Positions 8,526-16,692 of a DNA stretch of 32,346 nt are shown piece after piece; the first letter of the stretch is position 1; every line of letters starts with the position of its first letter. This DNA comes from Candidatus Magasanikiibacteriota bacterium (GTDB taxonomy: Bacteria > Patescibacteriota > Patescibacteriia > Magasanikbacterales > UBA922). Under the pieces are notes generated by a model. That model was not told the DNA's origin, did no database searches, and worked only from the letters and a program-made list of their open reading frames with translations. The translations under genes were made by a program, and so were the position numbers. The DNA lies in the NCBI GenBank assembly GCA_018650085.1, contig JABIGQ010000005.1, positions 1-32,346 of the forward strand, written 5' to 3'.

Positions 8526-10322
8526 ATGGGGATATCCAATAAAAAGAAATGGAAAGCAAATGGTTCAAAGCATAAGCGATTGGATATTACTTTTTTTATT
8601 ATGTTGGGAATCATGGGGATTGTGGCATTGCGTTTTGGTATTCTTATGATCATTAGTCATTCTTTTTATGAAAAATTAGCAAGTGGTTCTCATGAAGTGT
8701 ATTCTCAATTATTTGCAACACGTGGAAGTGTATATATACAAGATTCTCGTACAAAAGAAGAATTTCCTTTAGCTATTAATAGGGATGTGTTTTTTGTATA
8801 TGCTAATCCACAGGAAATAAAAGAATATACTATAAAACAAGAAATAGATTTTGAGACATTTATTCAAACTATTGTTACAGAAGTAGGGGATATCTTGGTA
8901 TTTGATGAAGATCAAAAAGAAGGTATGCTAAAAAAATTAAGAAAAGATCGTGATCCATATGAACCAATAAAAAAACAAGTAGAAGAGGATATAGTAGATA
9001 GTATAAAAGAAAAGGAATTGGCAGGTATTCATTTTTTACGTCAATCAGTGCGTTATTATCCAGAGCATGAGTTAGCTTCCAATGTTATTGGATTTCTTGG
9101 GAAAACAGAAGAGGGGAATGATATTGGGCGTTATGGGATAGAAGGATATTGGGAAAAAGAACTTGCGGGAGTGTCTGGGTTTTTTGAAGGATTAAAAAGT
9201 GCGAAAGGGCGTTGGATTCCGCTGGGAGGAAGTGAAACAAAAGCCTCAAAAGATGGGGTGGATCTATTATTAACCATAGATAGAACATTGCAATTTCATG
9301 CATGTGATACATTGAAAAAAGCTATGGAGTTGTACGAAGCAGAGGATGCAGCATTAATTATTATGGATCCACGTACGGGGGCTATTCGTTCTATGTGTAG
9401 TTTCCCAGATTTTGACCCAAATACATATGGTCATGTAGAAACTGTTGAGTCTTATAATAATGCGACTATTTTTACACCATACGAACCAGGATCGATTTTT
9501 AAACCAATTACCATGGCGGCTTCATTAAATGAAGAAGTCATTACTGCGCAAAGCGTATTTTATGATAGTGGACAACGTGATGCTGGGTGTATTTATCCTA
9601 TTCGTAATGCAGATGGAAAAGTATATAAAGATCAAAGCATGAGTGGGTTATTGGAAAACTCTGTAAATACGGGAATGGTTTGGGTAGCAGAACAGGTAGG
9701 AAAGCAAACATTTAAACAATATATTGAAGAGTTTGGGTTTGGTATAAAGCAGGGGATACTTATGGACACAGAGGCAAGTGGATCGCTTGAAACACTAAAT
9801 CGTAGAGATAATGATGATATGGACTGTTACACTGCCACAGCTTCATTTGGGCAGGGGATCTCTGTAACCCCACTCCAAGTTGTCACTGCATTTAGTGCTA
9901 TAGCAAATGGTGGAACATTATTTCAGCCATATATTGTAGAAGAAATTCGGCATACAGATAAAGCATTTGAAAAAACAAAACAAAAAGAATTACGTAGAGT
10001 TATATCTACACGTACAGCAGCTACAGTTTCGAGCATGATGGTAAATGTCGTAGATAAAGGACATGCCAAATTAGCACGAGTTCCAGGGTATTATGTTGCA
10101 GGAAAAACAGGAACAGCACAAATTGCGGAAAAGGGAATATATATAGATGCTACAAATCATTCATTTGTAGGATTTGCCCCGGTAGAAGATCCGCAGTTTG
10201 TTATGATAGTAAAATTAGGTCGCCCAAAGAGTGGAAAATATTCATCTGCCACTAGTGCCGCAGTATTTGGAGATATTGCCCAGTTTATTTTACAATATTA
10301 CGGTGTTGCTCCTACACGTTAG
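8526..10322 (+). CDS. Class B penicillin-binding protein (FtsI/PBP2-like transpeptidase)
   Basis: This enzyme cross-links peptidoglycan on the outer face of the membrane. The 598-residue protein has one N-terminal membrane segment (about residues 19-42), a dimerisation/pedestal region (about 55-230) and a transpeptidase domain. The three active-site motifs are all present: SIFK with nucleophile Ser323 and Lys326, SVN at 379-381, and KTG at 527-529. The layout matches septal FtsI (PBP3), with no PASTA domains at the C-terminus. A PBP2 (elongation) role cannot be excluded because no division or rod-shape genes adjoin it. It is translated from the pilT transcript with only 2 bp between genes. 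A REP-like element starts 6 bp after its stop codon. Confidence 0.92.
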   Translation: MGISNKKKWKANGSKHKRLDITFFIMLGIMGIVALRFGILMIISHSFYEKLASGSHEVYSQLFATRGSVYIQDSRTKEEFPLAINRDVFFVYANPQEIKEYTIKQEIDFETFIQTIVTEVGDILVFDEDQKEGMLKKLRKDRDPYEPIKKQVEEDIVDSIKEKELAGIHFLRQSVRYYPEHELASNVIGFLGKTEEGNDIGRYGIEGYWEKELAGVSGFFEGLKSAKGRWIPLGGSETKASKDGVDLLLTIDRTLQFHACDTLKKAMELYEAEDAALIIMDPRTGAIRSMCSFPDFDPNTYGHVETVESYNNATIFTPYEPGSIFKPITMAASLNEEVITAQSVFYDSGQRDAGCIYPIRNADGKVYKDQSMSGLLENSVNTGMVWVAEQVGKQTFKQYIEEFGFGIKQGILMDTEASGSLETLNRRDNDDMDCYTATASFGQGISVTPLQVVTAFSAIANGGTLFQPYIVEEIRHTDKAFEKTKQKELRRVISTRTAATVSSMMVNVVDKGHAKLARVPGYYVAGKTGTAQIAEKGIYIDATNHSFVGFAPVEDPQFVMIVKLGRPKSGKYSSATSAAVFGDIAQFILQYYGVAPTR

Positions 10323-10328
10323 TTATTC

Positions 10329-10420
10329 ACGTCATTGCGAGCGTAGCGAAGCAATCCCAGAGTTTAGCGCATTAAAGCCTGGGATTGCCGCGTTGTCCTA
10401 ACGGCAACTCGCAATGACGT
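10329..10420 (+). repeat. REP/MITE-like palindromic element, copy 1
   Basis: A 92-bp palindromic element with 13-bp terminal inverted repeats, ACGTCATTGCGAG and its complement, and an inner pair CAATCCCAG / CTGGGATTG. It begins 6 bp after the PBP stop codon. The core from GAAGCAATCCCAG to GGATTGCCGCG is nearly identical, in reverse complement, to the element at 17125-17210. Repeats starting CGTCATTGCGAG are known from many unrelated bacterial genomes. As RNA it folds into a long hairpin that would lie at the 3' end of the PBP message. Confidence 0.88.
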
Positions 10421-10436
10421 ATGTTTTTTGTATATT

Positions 10437-10466
10437 AAAAGAACCGTCATTATGACGGTTCTTTTT
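10437..10466. terminator. Bidirectional terminator between PBP and tRNAs
   Basis: GAACCGTC-attat-GACGGTTC has an A run before and a T run after it, so it can stop transcription on both strands. It ends the pilT-PBP operon on + and the tRNA operon on -, only 1-2 bp after the mature tRNA-Met 3' end. Confidence 0.88.
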
Positions 10467-10467
10467 G

Positions 10468-10541
10468 TGACAGGAGGGAGATTTGAACTCCCGACCTTAG
10501 GGTTATGAATCCTACGCTCTTACCAACTGAGCTACCCTGCC
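10468..10541 (-). tRNA. tRNA-Met (anticodon CAT)
   Basis: The minus strand folds into a full cloverleaf: acceptor GGCAGGG / TCCTGTC with two G-U pairs, D arm GCTC-AGTTGGTA-AGAGC, anticodon loop TTCATAA, T arm GGGAG-TTCAAAT-CTCCC, discriminator A. CCA is not encoded (the sequence continues CA). It looks like an elongator tRNA-Met; a lysidine-modified tRNA-Ile2 also carries CAT and is not fully excluded. The top of the anticodon stem is an A-C mismatch (31/39). Confidence 0.9.
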
Positions 10542-10548
10542 TTTTATG

Positions 10549-10620
10549 TAGCCTGTAGGGGAATCGAACCCCTATTACCTGGATGAGAACCAGGCGTCCT
10601 AACCATTAGACGAACGGGCC
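10549..10620 (-). tRNA. tRNA-Glu (anticodon CTC)
   Basis: The cloverleaf begins GGCCCGTTCGTCTAATGG, typical of tRNA-Glu. The anticodon stem CCTGG / CCAGG closes the loop TTCTCAT, giving anticodon CTC for GAG codons. The T arm is AGGGG-TTCGATT-CCCCT. The acceptor stem has one C-A mismatch (position 5 with 68) and a terminal G-T pair. It is the first gene of a two-tRNA operon, 7 bp before tRNA-Met. Confidence 0.9.
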
Positions 10621-10662
10621 GACTATAGATGTCTACGAATAATGTAGGTACCAATAGCCAGT

Positions 10663-10691
10663 ATTATATAGGATATTTATTCTCTTGTCAA
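10663..10691 (-). promoter_or_regulatory. Perfect consensus promoter of the tRNA operon
   Basis: On the minus strand TTGACA (10686-10691) and TATAAT (10663-10668) are exactly 17 bp apart, the full sigma-70 consensus. The 5' leader before tRNA-Glu is about 36 nt. It is the strongest promoter in the window. Confidence 0.9.
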
Positions 10692-10694
10692 TAT

Positions 10695-10723
10695 AAAAAA
10701 ACATCTCGTTTTATACGAGATGT
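10695..10723 (-). terminator. HU gene terminator
   Basis: ACATCTCGT and ACGAGATGT form a 9-bp stem followed on the minus strand by six T. It lies 18 bp after the HU stop codon and just upstream of the tRNA promoter -35. Confidence 0.85.
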
Positions 10724-10740
10724 TCTTTATGTTTTTTTTA

Positions 10741-11064
10741 TTAAATCGTAGGTTGTGCGGGTGCCTCTGGCGGTGTAAGAGATCTTTTTCCTTTCAATGC
10801 ATCTTTTAATGCTTTTCCTGCTTTAAACTTAGGAACAGTCACTGGAGGAATAGTAATCTTTTCAGTTGGGTTTTGTGGATTTACTCCAATTCTTCCTGCA
10901 CGTGTCTTTGCGCTAAATTGTCCAAATCCTGCAATATTCACTGTTTCACCTTGTTGTAATTGCTCCATGACAATGCGTACAAATGTGTTTACCATGTCTT
11001 CTGATTCTTTTTTTGTGACTCCTACACGGCCAGCAATAGTTTGTGCTAAACTTGCTTTATTCAT
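10741..11064 (-). CDS. HU-family DNA-binding protein
   Basis: HU is a small dimeric protein that bends and packs DNA. The 107-residue product carries the family pattern: helical N-terminus, FGxF as NIAGFGQFSAKTRAGRIGVNP (residues about 42-62; key residues Gly, Phe, Arg, Asn-Pro), and the basic arm with NPTEKITIP ending in FKAGKALKDALKG. The usual HU ends about there, near residue 90. This one has a Pro-rich tail of roughly 15 residues (SLTPPEAPAQPTI). It has its own strong promoter and terminator, as expected for an abundant protein. The start lacks a Shine-Dalgarno. Confidence 0.93.
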   Translation of the reverse strand: MNKASLAQTIAGRVGVTKKESEDMVNTFVRIVMEQLQQGETVNIAGFGQFSAKTRAGRIGVNPQNPTEKITIPPVTVPKFKAGKALKDALKGKRSLTPPEAPAQPTI

Positions 11065-11099
11065 ATGGGTAAATGTTATGTTTCAAATGTGTTACCTCT

Positions 11100-11128
11100 A
11101 TTGTACTAGAAAGGCAAATTTGTGTCAA
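11100..11128 (-). promoter_or_regulatory. HU promoter TTGACA-N17-TACAAT
   Basis: A perfect -35 (11123-11128) and near-perfect -10 (11100-11105) on the minus strand are 17 bp apart. The leader is about 30 nt. Confidence 0.82.
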
Positions 11129-11149
11129 TAGAGCGACAAAATGATAAAG

Positions 11150-11181
11150 AAAAAAACATAGGAACTATCCTATGTTTTTTT
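11150..11181. terminator. Terminator of rny
   Basis: ACATAGGA-acta-TCCTATGT is flanked by an A run and a T run, so it works on either strand. It lies 19 bp after the rny stop codon. Confidence 0.88.
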
Positions 11182-11199
11182 GTGAGTTTGTTTTTTTCT

Positions 11200-12723
11200 T
11201 TATCTTGCGTACTCTATAGTACGAGTTTCACGAATAAGATTTACTTTAATTTCTCCTGGATATTGTAATTGACTTTCAATTTTTCTTGCAATATCTTTTG
11301 CCAAGCTATACGCTTGATAGTCGTCAATTGATGTAGGATTTACAAACACACGGATTTCACGACCAGCTTGGATAGCATATACTTTATCTACCCCTGGGAA
11401 ATCTTTTGCTGTTTCTTCTAATTCTTCTAGACGAGCAACATATTGTTCAAATGTATCACGACGAGCTCCAACACGAGATGAAGAAATAGCATCTGCTGCC
11501 ATAACAATCTTTGTTAAAAGAAGTGGTGGGTTTGTGTCATGATGTGTCAATGCAACTTGTGCTGTTTCATCATCAACATTGAATTTTTTTAGAATAGTAT
11601 GTCCAATTTCTGTATGCGCTCCTTGTGTTTCATGATCAATTGATTTTCCAATATCATGGAAGAATCCAGCCTTTCGTGCCTTTGCAGGGTTAATACCAAC
11701 TTCTTCTGCCATTAATGCAGAAAGGTATCCTACTTCCATAGAATGGTTCAATACATTTTGGCCATAACTTGTACGATATTTCAATCTTCCTACAATAGAG
11801 ATAAGCTTTGGTTCAATACCAATAATTCCCATTTTATGGAGTGCTTCTTCACCAGCTTTATGAATATCTAGTGCGAGTTCTCTTTTTGCTTCTAAAATAT
11901 ATTCTTCAATTTTTGCTGGTTGAATACGTCCGTCTGCAATTAATTTTTTTAATGCTAAATAACAGACACGGCGACGAATAGGGGAGAAACTTGAAATAAC
12001 AAGTACTTGTGGTGTCTCATCAATAATAAGTTCACAGCCTGTCATTTTTTCAATTGTTTTAATATTTCTTCCTTCTTTCCCAATGATTCTTCCTTTCATC
12101 TCATCACTAGGAAGGTCAATAACAGTCCCAGTAGTTTCTTGTGCATGATTACATGCAGTTCTTTGCATAGCTGTAATAACCAAAGATTTTGCTTTTATGT
12201 CAATATCTTCTTGGTTACGTCTATCTAGCTTAAATTGCAAATGAAGAAGATCTTCTTTTGCTTCTACTTCTACACGTTCCATGAGTTCTCCTTTTGCTTT
12301 TTCTTGAGAATATTGTGCAATATCTTCTAATCGTTTTATTGCTTGTGATCGTACATCTTCTACTCTTTCTTTGATGTCTTGAATTTCTTTTACTTTTTCT
12401 TCAAGTTTTGTTTTTCTATTTTCAAAATCCATGAGTTTGTTATCAAACATGGTCTCACGGTTTTCTAGACGTGCTCTGGTTTTATCTAAATCAGCTTGAC
12501 GTTTTTTTTCTTCTACTTTTGCTTCATCAATGATTTTCATTGATTTTTCTTTTGCCTCAATTACAATTGTTTGTTCCTTGTTCTTTGCTTCAATGAGGCG
12601 TTTTTCTGCAAGTGCTTCTACTGAATTTGCACGTGCTTGGGCTATTTGTTTTCGCGAAACATACCCAATGGCACCACCAATAGCAATACTGATAAGTGCA
12701 GTGATCGTTATTTGTATAAACAT
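11200..12723 (-). CDS. rny: Ribonuclease Y
   Basis: RNase Y is a membrane-tethered endoribonuclease that starts mRNA decay in bacteria without RNase E. The 507-residue product shows the full order: one N-terminal membrane helix (about 3-22), a long charged coiled coil (about 25-175), a KH domain with GRIIGKEGRNIKTIEKMTG (about 205-225), and an HD domain with FFHDIGKSID as the metal-binding His-Asp pair. Family length is about 510-520, so it is complete. It is a single-gene unit with a promoter about 270 bp upstream, which gives a long leader. With the beta-CASP enzyme at 25005 and RNase HI at 16693, it is part of this cell's RNA turnover set. Confidence 0.96.
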   Translation of the reverse strand: MFIQITITALISIAIGGAIGYVSRKQIAQARANSVEALAEKRLIEAKNKEQTIVIEAKEKSMKIIDEAKVEEKKRQADLDKTRARLENRETMFDNKLMDFENRKTKLEEKVKEIQDIKERVEDVRSQAIKRLEDIAQYSQEKAKGELMERVEVEAKEDLLHLQFKLDRRNQEDIDIKAKSLVITAMQRTACNHAQETTGTVIDLPSDEMKGRIIGKEGRNIKTIEKMTGCELIIDETPQVLVISSFSPIRRRVCYLALKKLIADGRIQPAKIEEYILEAKRELALDIHKAGEEALHKMGIIGIEPKLISIVGRLKYRTSYGQNVLNHSMEVGYLSALMAEEVGINPAKARKAGFFHDIGKSIDHETQGAHTEIGHTILKKFNVDDETAQVALTHHDTNPPLLLTKIVMAADAISSSRVGARRDTFEQYVARLEELEETAKDFPGVDKVYAIQAGREIRVFVNPTSIDDYQAYSLAKDIARKIESQLQYPGEIKVNLIRETRTIEYAR

Positions 12724-12980
12724 AAATATCTCTTTTTTATGTATGAAAAGGATATTGAAGAAGAGATGTCTATATAGACGTATACTAAATATTTCTAGAT
12801 GTATTATCTAGAGATGTATCCCATGTATATTAGTTATGGGGTGTGTGTAGAGAAGAATGAATAGATATCTTCATAAAAATAGAATACGTGTAATTATGGG
12901 ATGGTGTCTTATTCGTCTCATCATTCCCACAAGACAATGCTTTTCGTCAATATAACCTTACCATGCTTAATTTAAAATCT
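12724..12980 (-). promoter_or_regulatory. Long structured 5' leader of rny
   Basis: About 255 nt lie between the predicted transcription start and the rny ATG, with no ORF worth calling. Possible hairpins include TCTAGAT-gtatt-ATCTAGA (12794-12813), the 12-bp perfect palindrome GTCTATATAGAC (about 12768-12779), and an imperfect stem GGGA(a)TG..CACCATCCC (about 12899-12930). It could be a site where RNase Y controls its own message. That is inference only. Confidence 0.45.
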
Positions 12981-12986
12981 ATATAT

Positions 12987-13015
12987 AGAATAGCAAAAAA
13001 AGTGTCTTTTGTCAA
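12987..13015 (-). promoter_or_regulatory. rny promoter TTGACA-N17-TATTCT
   Basis: Perfect -35 (13010-13015) and fair -10 (12987-12992) on the minus strand with a 17-bp spacer. It diverges from the flippase promoter, whose -35 starts 6 bp away. Confidence 0.7.
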
Positions 13016-13020
13016 TCTGC

Positions 13021-13049
13021 TTGTAATTTAGGCTAAATTAAGGTAAAAT
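13021..13049 (+). promoter_or_regulatory. Flippase promoter TTGTAA-N17-TAAAAT
   Basis: TTGTAA (13021-13026) and TAAAAT (13044-13049) are 17 bp apart. The expected transcription start near 13056 lies after the first in-frame ATG at 13050, which argues for the ATG at 13074 as the true start. Confidence 0.6.
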
Positions 13050-13073
13050 ATGGGCATATATTATTATATTATT

Positions 13074-14495
13074 ATGTCTGTAGCGAAAAATACCACATTA
13101 ATGACTATTGCATCTATTGGCCAAAAAATCATAGCATTTATATATTTTGCAGTCATTGCTAATTTTTTGGGTGTAGGAGATACTGGGCGTTATACCACAG
13201 TCCTTGCATTTACTACTATTATTGTTGTATTTGTGGATTTAGGATTAAGTAATGTTCTTGTCCGTGAAGTTGCACGAAAAAAAGAACAAGCACAGGCCTA
13301 TTTATCCACAGTACTTGCCAGTAAAATAGTCTTGAGTATCTGTTCTTATCTTCTGCTTGTTATATTAGTAAATGTCTTGGGATATGATATGGAATATAGG
13401 CATATGGTATATCTATCTGGCGTGACAATGCTCTTTGATTCTCTTCATTTGAGTCTGTATTCTGTTTTACGTGGATATGGAATATTAAAGCATGAAGCAC
13501 GTGGAATTATTCTTAGTCAAGCTATTACACTTATCTTTGGAACCACATTTTTATATTTAGGTTTCCCCATTATATTTTTAATTCTTGCTTTCACCATTGC
13601 AAGTTTTGTAAATGTCTTGTATATTGGTACGATTTTAAAAAAGACTTACGAATTATCTCTTGTCCCTGTTTTTGACAAGAAGATTTTTAAACATCTTTCT
13701 CGCATTGCTGTTCCGTTTGCATTTGCTGCTATCTTTGCACGAGTGTATTCATATATAGATGGATTATTATTAAAAAGTATGCTTGGGGATATTGCGGCGG
13801 GTCTTTACGCTATTCCTATGAAAATTACTTTTGCTTTTCAATTTATCCCATTTGCATTAGTGGCATCTCTTTATCCACGCATGAGTGAATATTTTACTAG
13901 TAATAAAAAAAAATTGGCACAAATTTTTCATCAGGGATTGGTTTATCTAAGTATTGTTGCTTTTCCTATTGCTGTAGGGATTGCTGTGTTAGCAAAGGAT
14001 ATTATATTACTTATTTATACAGAGGACTACATAGCCTCAGTAGTGCCATTGCAAATTCTTATGACTGGCTTGGTTTTTTTCTTTTTAAGTTTCCCAATTG
14101 GGGCGTGTCTAAATGCATGTAATCGTCAAGCAACGCAGACAGGAATAGCAGGTGTAGTTATGCTTATAAATATTGGATTAAATATTATGCTTATACCAAT
14201 ATATGGCATTATAGGTGCATCAATTGCTGCATTGGTAGGAAATGTATTACTTGTTGTGATTGGATTTGTATTTGTAAGAAAGGTATTAGAAGTGGCTTGG
14301 GTAGATTTATTAAAAAAAATAATACAGATTGGGTTTTCTGCATTTATTATGGGGTGGGCAGTATATATGGTCTCATCACATGTGCCATTAGTTATAGCTA
14401 TATTATTTGGAGCAGTTATTTATCCTTTCATGTTAATGCTCACAAAAGGAGTAGAGAAACGGCATATAGAGGATGTTGTGGGATTGTTGAGGTAA
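13074..14495 (+). CDS. Polysaccharide flippase (Wzx/MATE-like, oligosaccharide translocase family)
   Basis: The 473-residue protein is almost all hydrophobic helices, about 12-14 membrane segments, and matches the polysaccharide transporter family that moves lipid-linked oligosaccharides across the membrane. N-terminal NTTLMTIASIGQKIIAFIYFAVIANFLG-type sequence, with VLVREVARKKEQA in the second loop (DLGLSNVLVREVARK), is typical of Wzx/RfbX proteins. I moved the start from 13050 to 13074 because the earlier ATG overlaps the promoter and its product would add a poorly placed MGIYYYII. The gene is convergent with the glycosyltransferase at 14552. It probably handles the glycan built from the UDP-sugar made by the genes at 3701-5934, though the substrate is unknown. 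Confidence 0.88.
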   Translation: MSVAKNTTLMTIASIGQKIIAFIYFAVIANFLGVGDTGRYTTVLAFTTIIVVFVDLGLSNVLVREVARKKEQAQAYLSTVLASKIVLSICSYLLLVILVNVLGYDMEYRHMVYLSGVTMLFDSLHLSLYSVLRGYGILKHEARGIILSQAITLIFGTTFLYLGFPIIFLILAFTIASFVNVLYIGTILKKTYELSLVPVFDKKIFKHLSRIAVPFAFAAIFARVYSYIDGLLLKSMLGDIAAGLYAIPMKITFAFQFIPFALVASLYPRMSEYFTSNKKKLAQIFHQGLVYLSIVAFPIAVGIAVLAKDIILLIYTEDYIASVVPLQILMTGLVFFFLSFPIGACLNACNRQATQTGIAGVVMLINIGLNIMLIPIYGIIGASIAALVGNVLLVVIGFVFVRKVLEVAWVDLLKKIIQIGFSAFIMGWAVYMVSSHVPLVIAILFGAVIYPFMLMLTKGVEKRHIEDVVGLLR

Positions 14496-14527
14496 TAAAT
14501 ATACTTGTATATAAGATTAAATTTGTG

Positions 14528-14553
14528 ATATGGCATTTTTGCCATATTTTTTT
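14528..14553 (+). terminator. Flippase gene terminator
   Basis: ATATGGC-attttt-GCCATAT followed by T7. It works only on the plus strand; its T tract touches the stop codon of the convergent glycosyltransferase gene at 14552. Confidence 0.85.
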
Positions 14554-16684
14554 ATACATCTTCTTTTTTTAATACCATATATCTATTTATGATAATAGAT
14601 AGTAATAGAAAATCAATAATAAGAAGGCTGTAGAATATATATTTTTTAGAAGAATCTGTATCTATTAACCAGACAATATCTGGAGTATGATAGGAAGTAA
14701 TATCAATATTTACATGATTTAATACCAGATCTTCTTGTTTCCTTGTCCATCTAAACCATGTTTCTTCTTCATAGCTAATAGGTTCGTTTTTTATATGTAG
14801 ATAACTAAAAAGTAAGTTGTGGTAGAGGGGGATATGGGAAAGTTGTGGTGTAAAACGCATATGGTGTAGTGAATCTACATTTCCTTCACGTAATATATTT
14901 AATTGTTTACCATAAGAGTAGGAGGCTCCTAGAATTTGTATATATATTGATAATATTATAGTTATAAAAATCAGTAGTGTGGATATTTTTTTCCACGTGA
15001 TATTATGAAATATAAAAATAAGTGGTAGGTGTAGAAGGCTTAGGATGGGAATTAATTTTCTTACAGCCCATGTTTCATCTGTCCAGTAACTAAATGGTGC
15101 AGTAAGAAATAATAGAAGGAGAAAAGATACTAAAATAAAAGTAGCAGTTTCTTTATGTGTATAAAAAAATTTCTTCCATACAAAAAGAGTTAATAAAAGA
15201 AGAGGACTAAAGAAAAATATACTTTTACCAATGGAAAAGAATATTCCATAAAATCCTTCCCACCATGTCCATATTTGAAATTCATGCGCAAGTGAATATA
15301 CTCCAGTAAATGAATGGTAGTGAAAATATTGAAAAATAAGAAGACTTAGAAATGCGATAACAGCAGGTATAATTGCTTTTGAAAAATCTTTTATATATAT
15401 ACGAATATTTTTTTGTAATCTCTCGTAGTGTACTGTTGCTATAAATAGTATAATGGGTAAACCAAATATTGGGCCATACGATTTTGCTGTGGCAAGGAGA
15501 GCAAATATAATTCCTACGGTAAAAAGAGAGCCTTTTTTTTCTTTCCAACGTATTAATGTCAATAATAACATTGTTATATAAAACGTTGCTTGATATTCCA
15601 TCCCTATATTTGCATATGGCCAAAGACTAGATCCTATACCTATTAATATAGATACTGCTAGAGCAATATATTTTTTATGTGTAAGATACCAAACAATATA
15701 GAACATTCCTATAGTCGTCAATGTAGAAAATATGATCGGTACGAGAGTAAGCCAAACGATATTATCTAGGCCAATAAGTCGAAATAGTATAATAAAAGGA
15801 ATATATAATATAGTTGCAGAAATACCAGCCCTTTTTATATCATATTCTCCTGCGAGTAACTTTAGAGCAGAGACAGCAGTTTCTCCTTCATACCCCCCAA
15901 AGTTCATATGCCATGTGGTCAAGTAGCACATACAAGTAAAAAATCCAGCAAGTAGTGCAAAGTGGCTAACAGATAGATCAGAAAATTTTATACGAAACAT
16001 AGTGTAAATAGCTTTTACTCCATCACGCCAATTTATTTTTTTTCCTTCATCTTTTGATCTGGGATTATATGAAATAGGTATTTCTTTAATTGTTATATTC
16101 ATGTTTGAAATATGCCCTGTAACTTCTGGGCAGAAAGCAAATCCTTTTTCACGTAAGGGCATTTTTTTTAGCAGGTTTGTTTTTATAAGCTTATAGCAGG
16201 TAGCCTCATCTGTCATTTTTTGTTTAAATAATATATTTGCAATGAGAGTTACTAGCCGTCCACCCCAGTAAAATAGTGGTGCACCACGTGTGTTGCCTCC
16301 TTTATTTCTTGAACCGTAGAGAACAGAGAGTTCTGTTTTTTTTGCATGGGTATACATTTCTATAATATCTTTTGGGTCATATTCTAAATCAGCATCTTGG
16401 ATAATAGTATATGTTCCAGTTGCTTTTTTTATTGCAGAGTGAATAGCTGCCCCTTTTCCTTTATTTTTTTTATGTAGAATAATATCAAATACATCTTTAT
16501 TTTTTATTTCAGATTTATATGATAGTAACGATTGTTTTGTGTTATCTTTAGATCCATCATCTACAGCTATGACTTGATAAGTTATATTAGAATTTTCCAA
16601 TACAAAAAAAAGCTTTTTCAATAGTTGAATAACTGTTTTTTCTTCATTATAGATTGGCACAATGATGGTGAGGTCTGCTGGCAT
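14552..16684 (-). CDS. Fused GT2 glycosyltransferase and multi-pass GT-C-like membrane protein
   Basis: The 710-residue protein joins two units. Residues 1-240 are a family 2 glycosyltransferase of the dolichol/polyprenyl-phosphate mannose synthase type: IIVPIYNEE at the start, VDDGSKDNT, and the metal-binding DADLEYD near residue 97. Residues about 245-705 hold about ten or more hydrophobic helices with an outer loop GGYEGETAVSALKLL after the first, as in GT-C transferases that use polyprenyl-phosphate sugars and carry an acidic motif there. A likely reading is that the first part loads a sugar onto a lipid carrier and the second transfers it on the outer face. The gene is last in a run with rnhA (8 bp before it). 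No terminator is seen on its strand. Acceptor and sugar are unknown. Confidence 0.85.
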   Translation of the reverse strand: MPADLTIIVPIYNEEKTVIQLLKKLFFVLENSNITYQVIAVDDGSKDNTKQSLLSYKSEIKNKDVFDIILHKKNKGKGAAIHSAIKKATGTYTIIQDADLEYDPKDIIEMYTHAKKTELSVLYGSRNKGGNTRGAPLFYWGGRLVTLIANILFKQKMTDEATCYKLIKTNLLKKMPLREKGFAFCPEVTGHISNMNITIKEIPISYNPRSKDEGKKINWRDGVKAIYTMFRIKFSDLSVSHFALLAGFFTCMCYLTTWHMNFGGYEGETAVSALKLLAGEYDIKRAGISATILYIPFIILFRLIGLDNIVWLTLVPIIFSTLTTIGMFYIVWYLTHKKYIALAVSILIGIGSSLWPYANIGMEYQATFYITMLLLTLIRWKEKKGSLFTVGIIFALLATAKSYGPIFGLPIILFIATVHYERLQKNIRIYIKDFSKAIIPAVIAFLSLLIFQYFHYHSFTGVYSLAHEFQIWTWWEGFYGIFFSIGKSIFFFSPLLLLTLFVWKKFFYTHKETATFILVSFLLLLFLTAPFSYWTDETWAVRKLIPILSLLHLPLIFIFHNITWKKISTLLIFITIILSIYIQILGASYSYGKQLNILREGNVDSLHHMRFTPQLSHIPLYHNLLFSYLHIKNEPISYEEETWFRWTRKQEDLVLNHVNIDITSYHTPDIVWLIDTDSSKKYIFYSLLIIDFLLLSIIINRYMVLKKEDV

Positions 16685-16692
16685 AAGTCTAA

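Noticed and set aside
13050-13073. Upstream ATG for the flippase gene
   Set aside because: It lies directly after the -10 box and before the expected transcription start; the added residues do not match the family.
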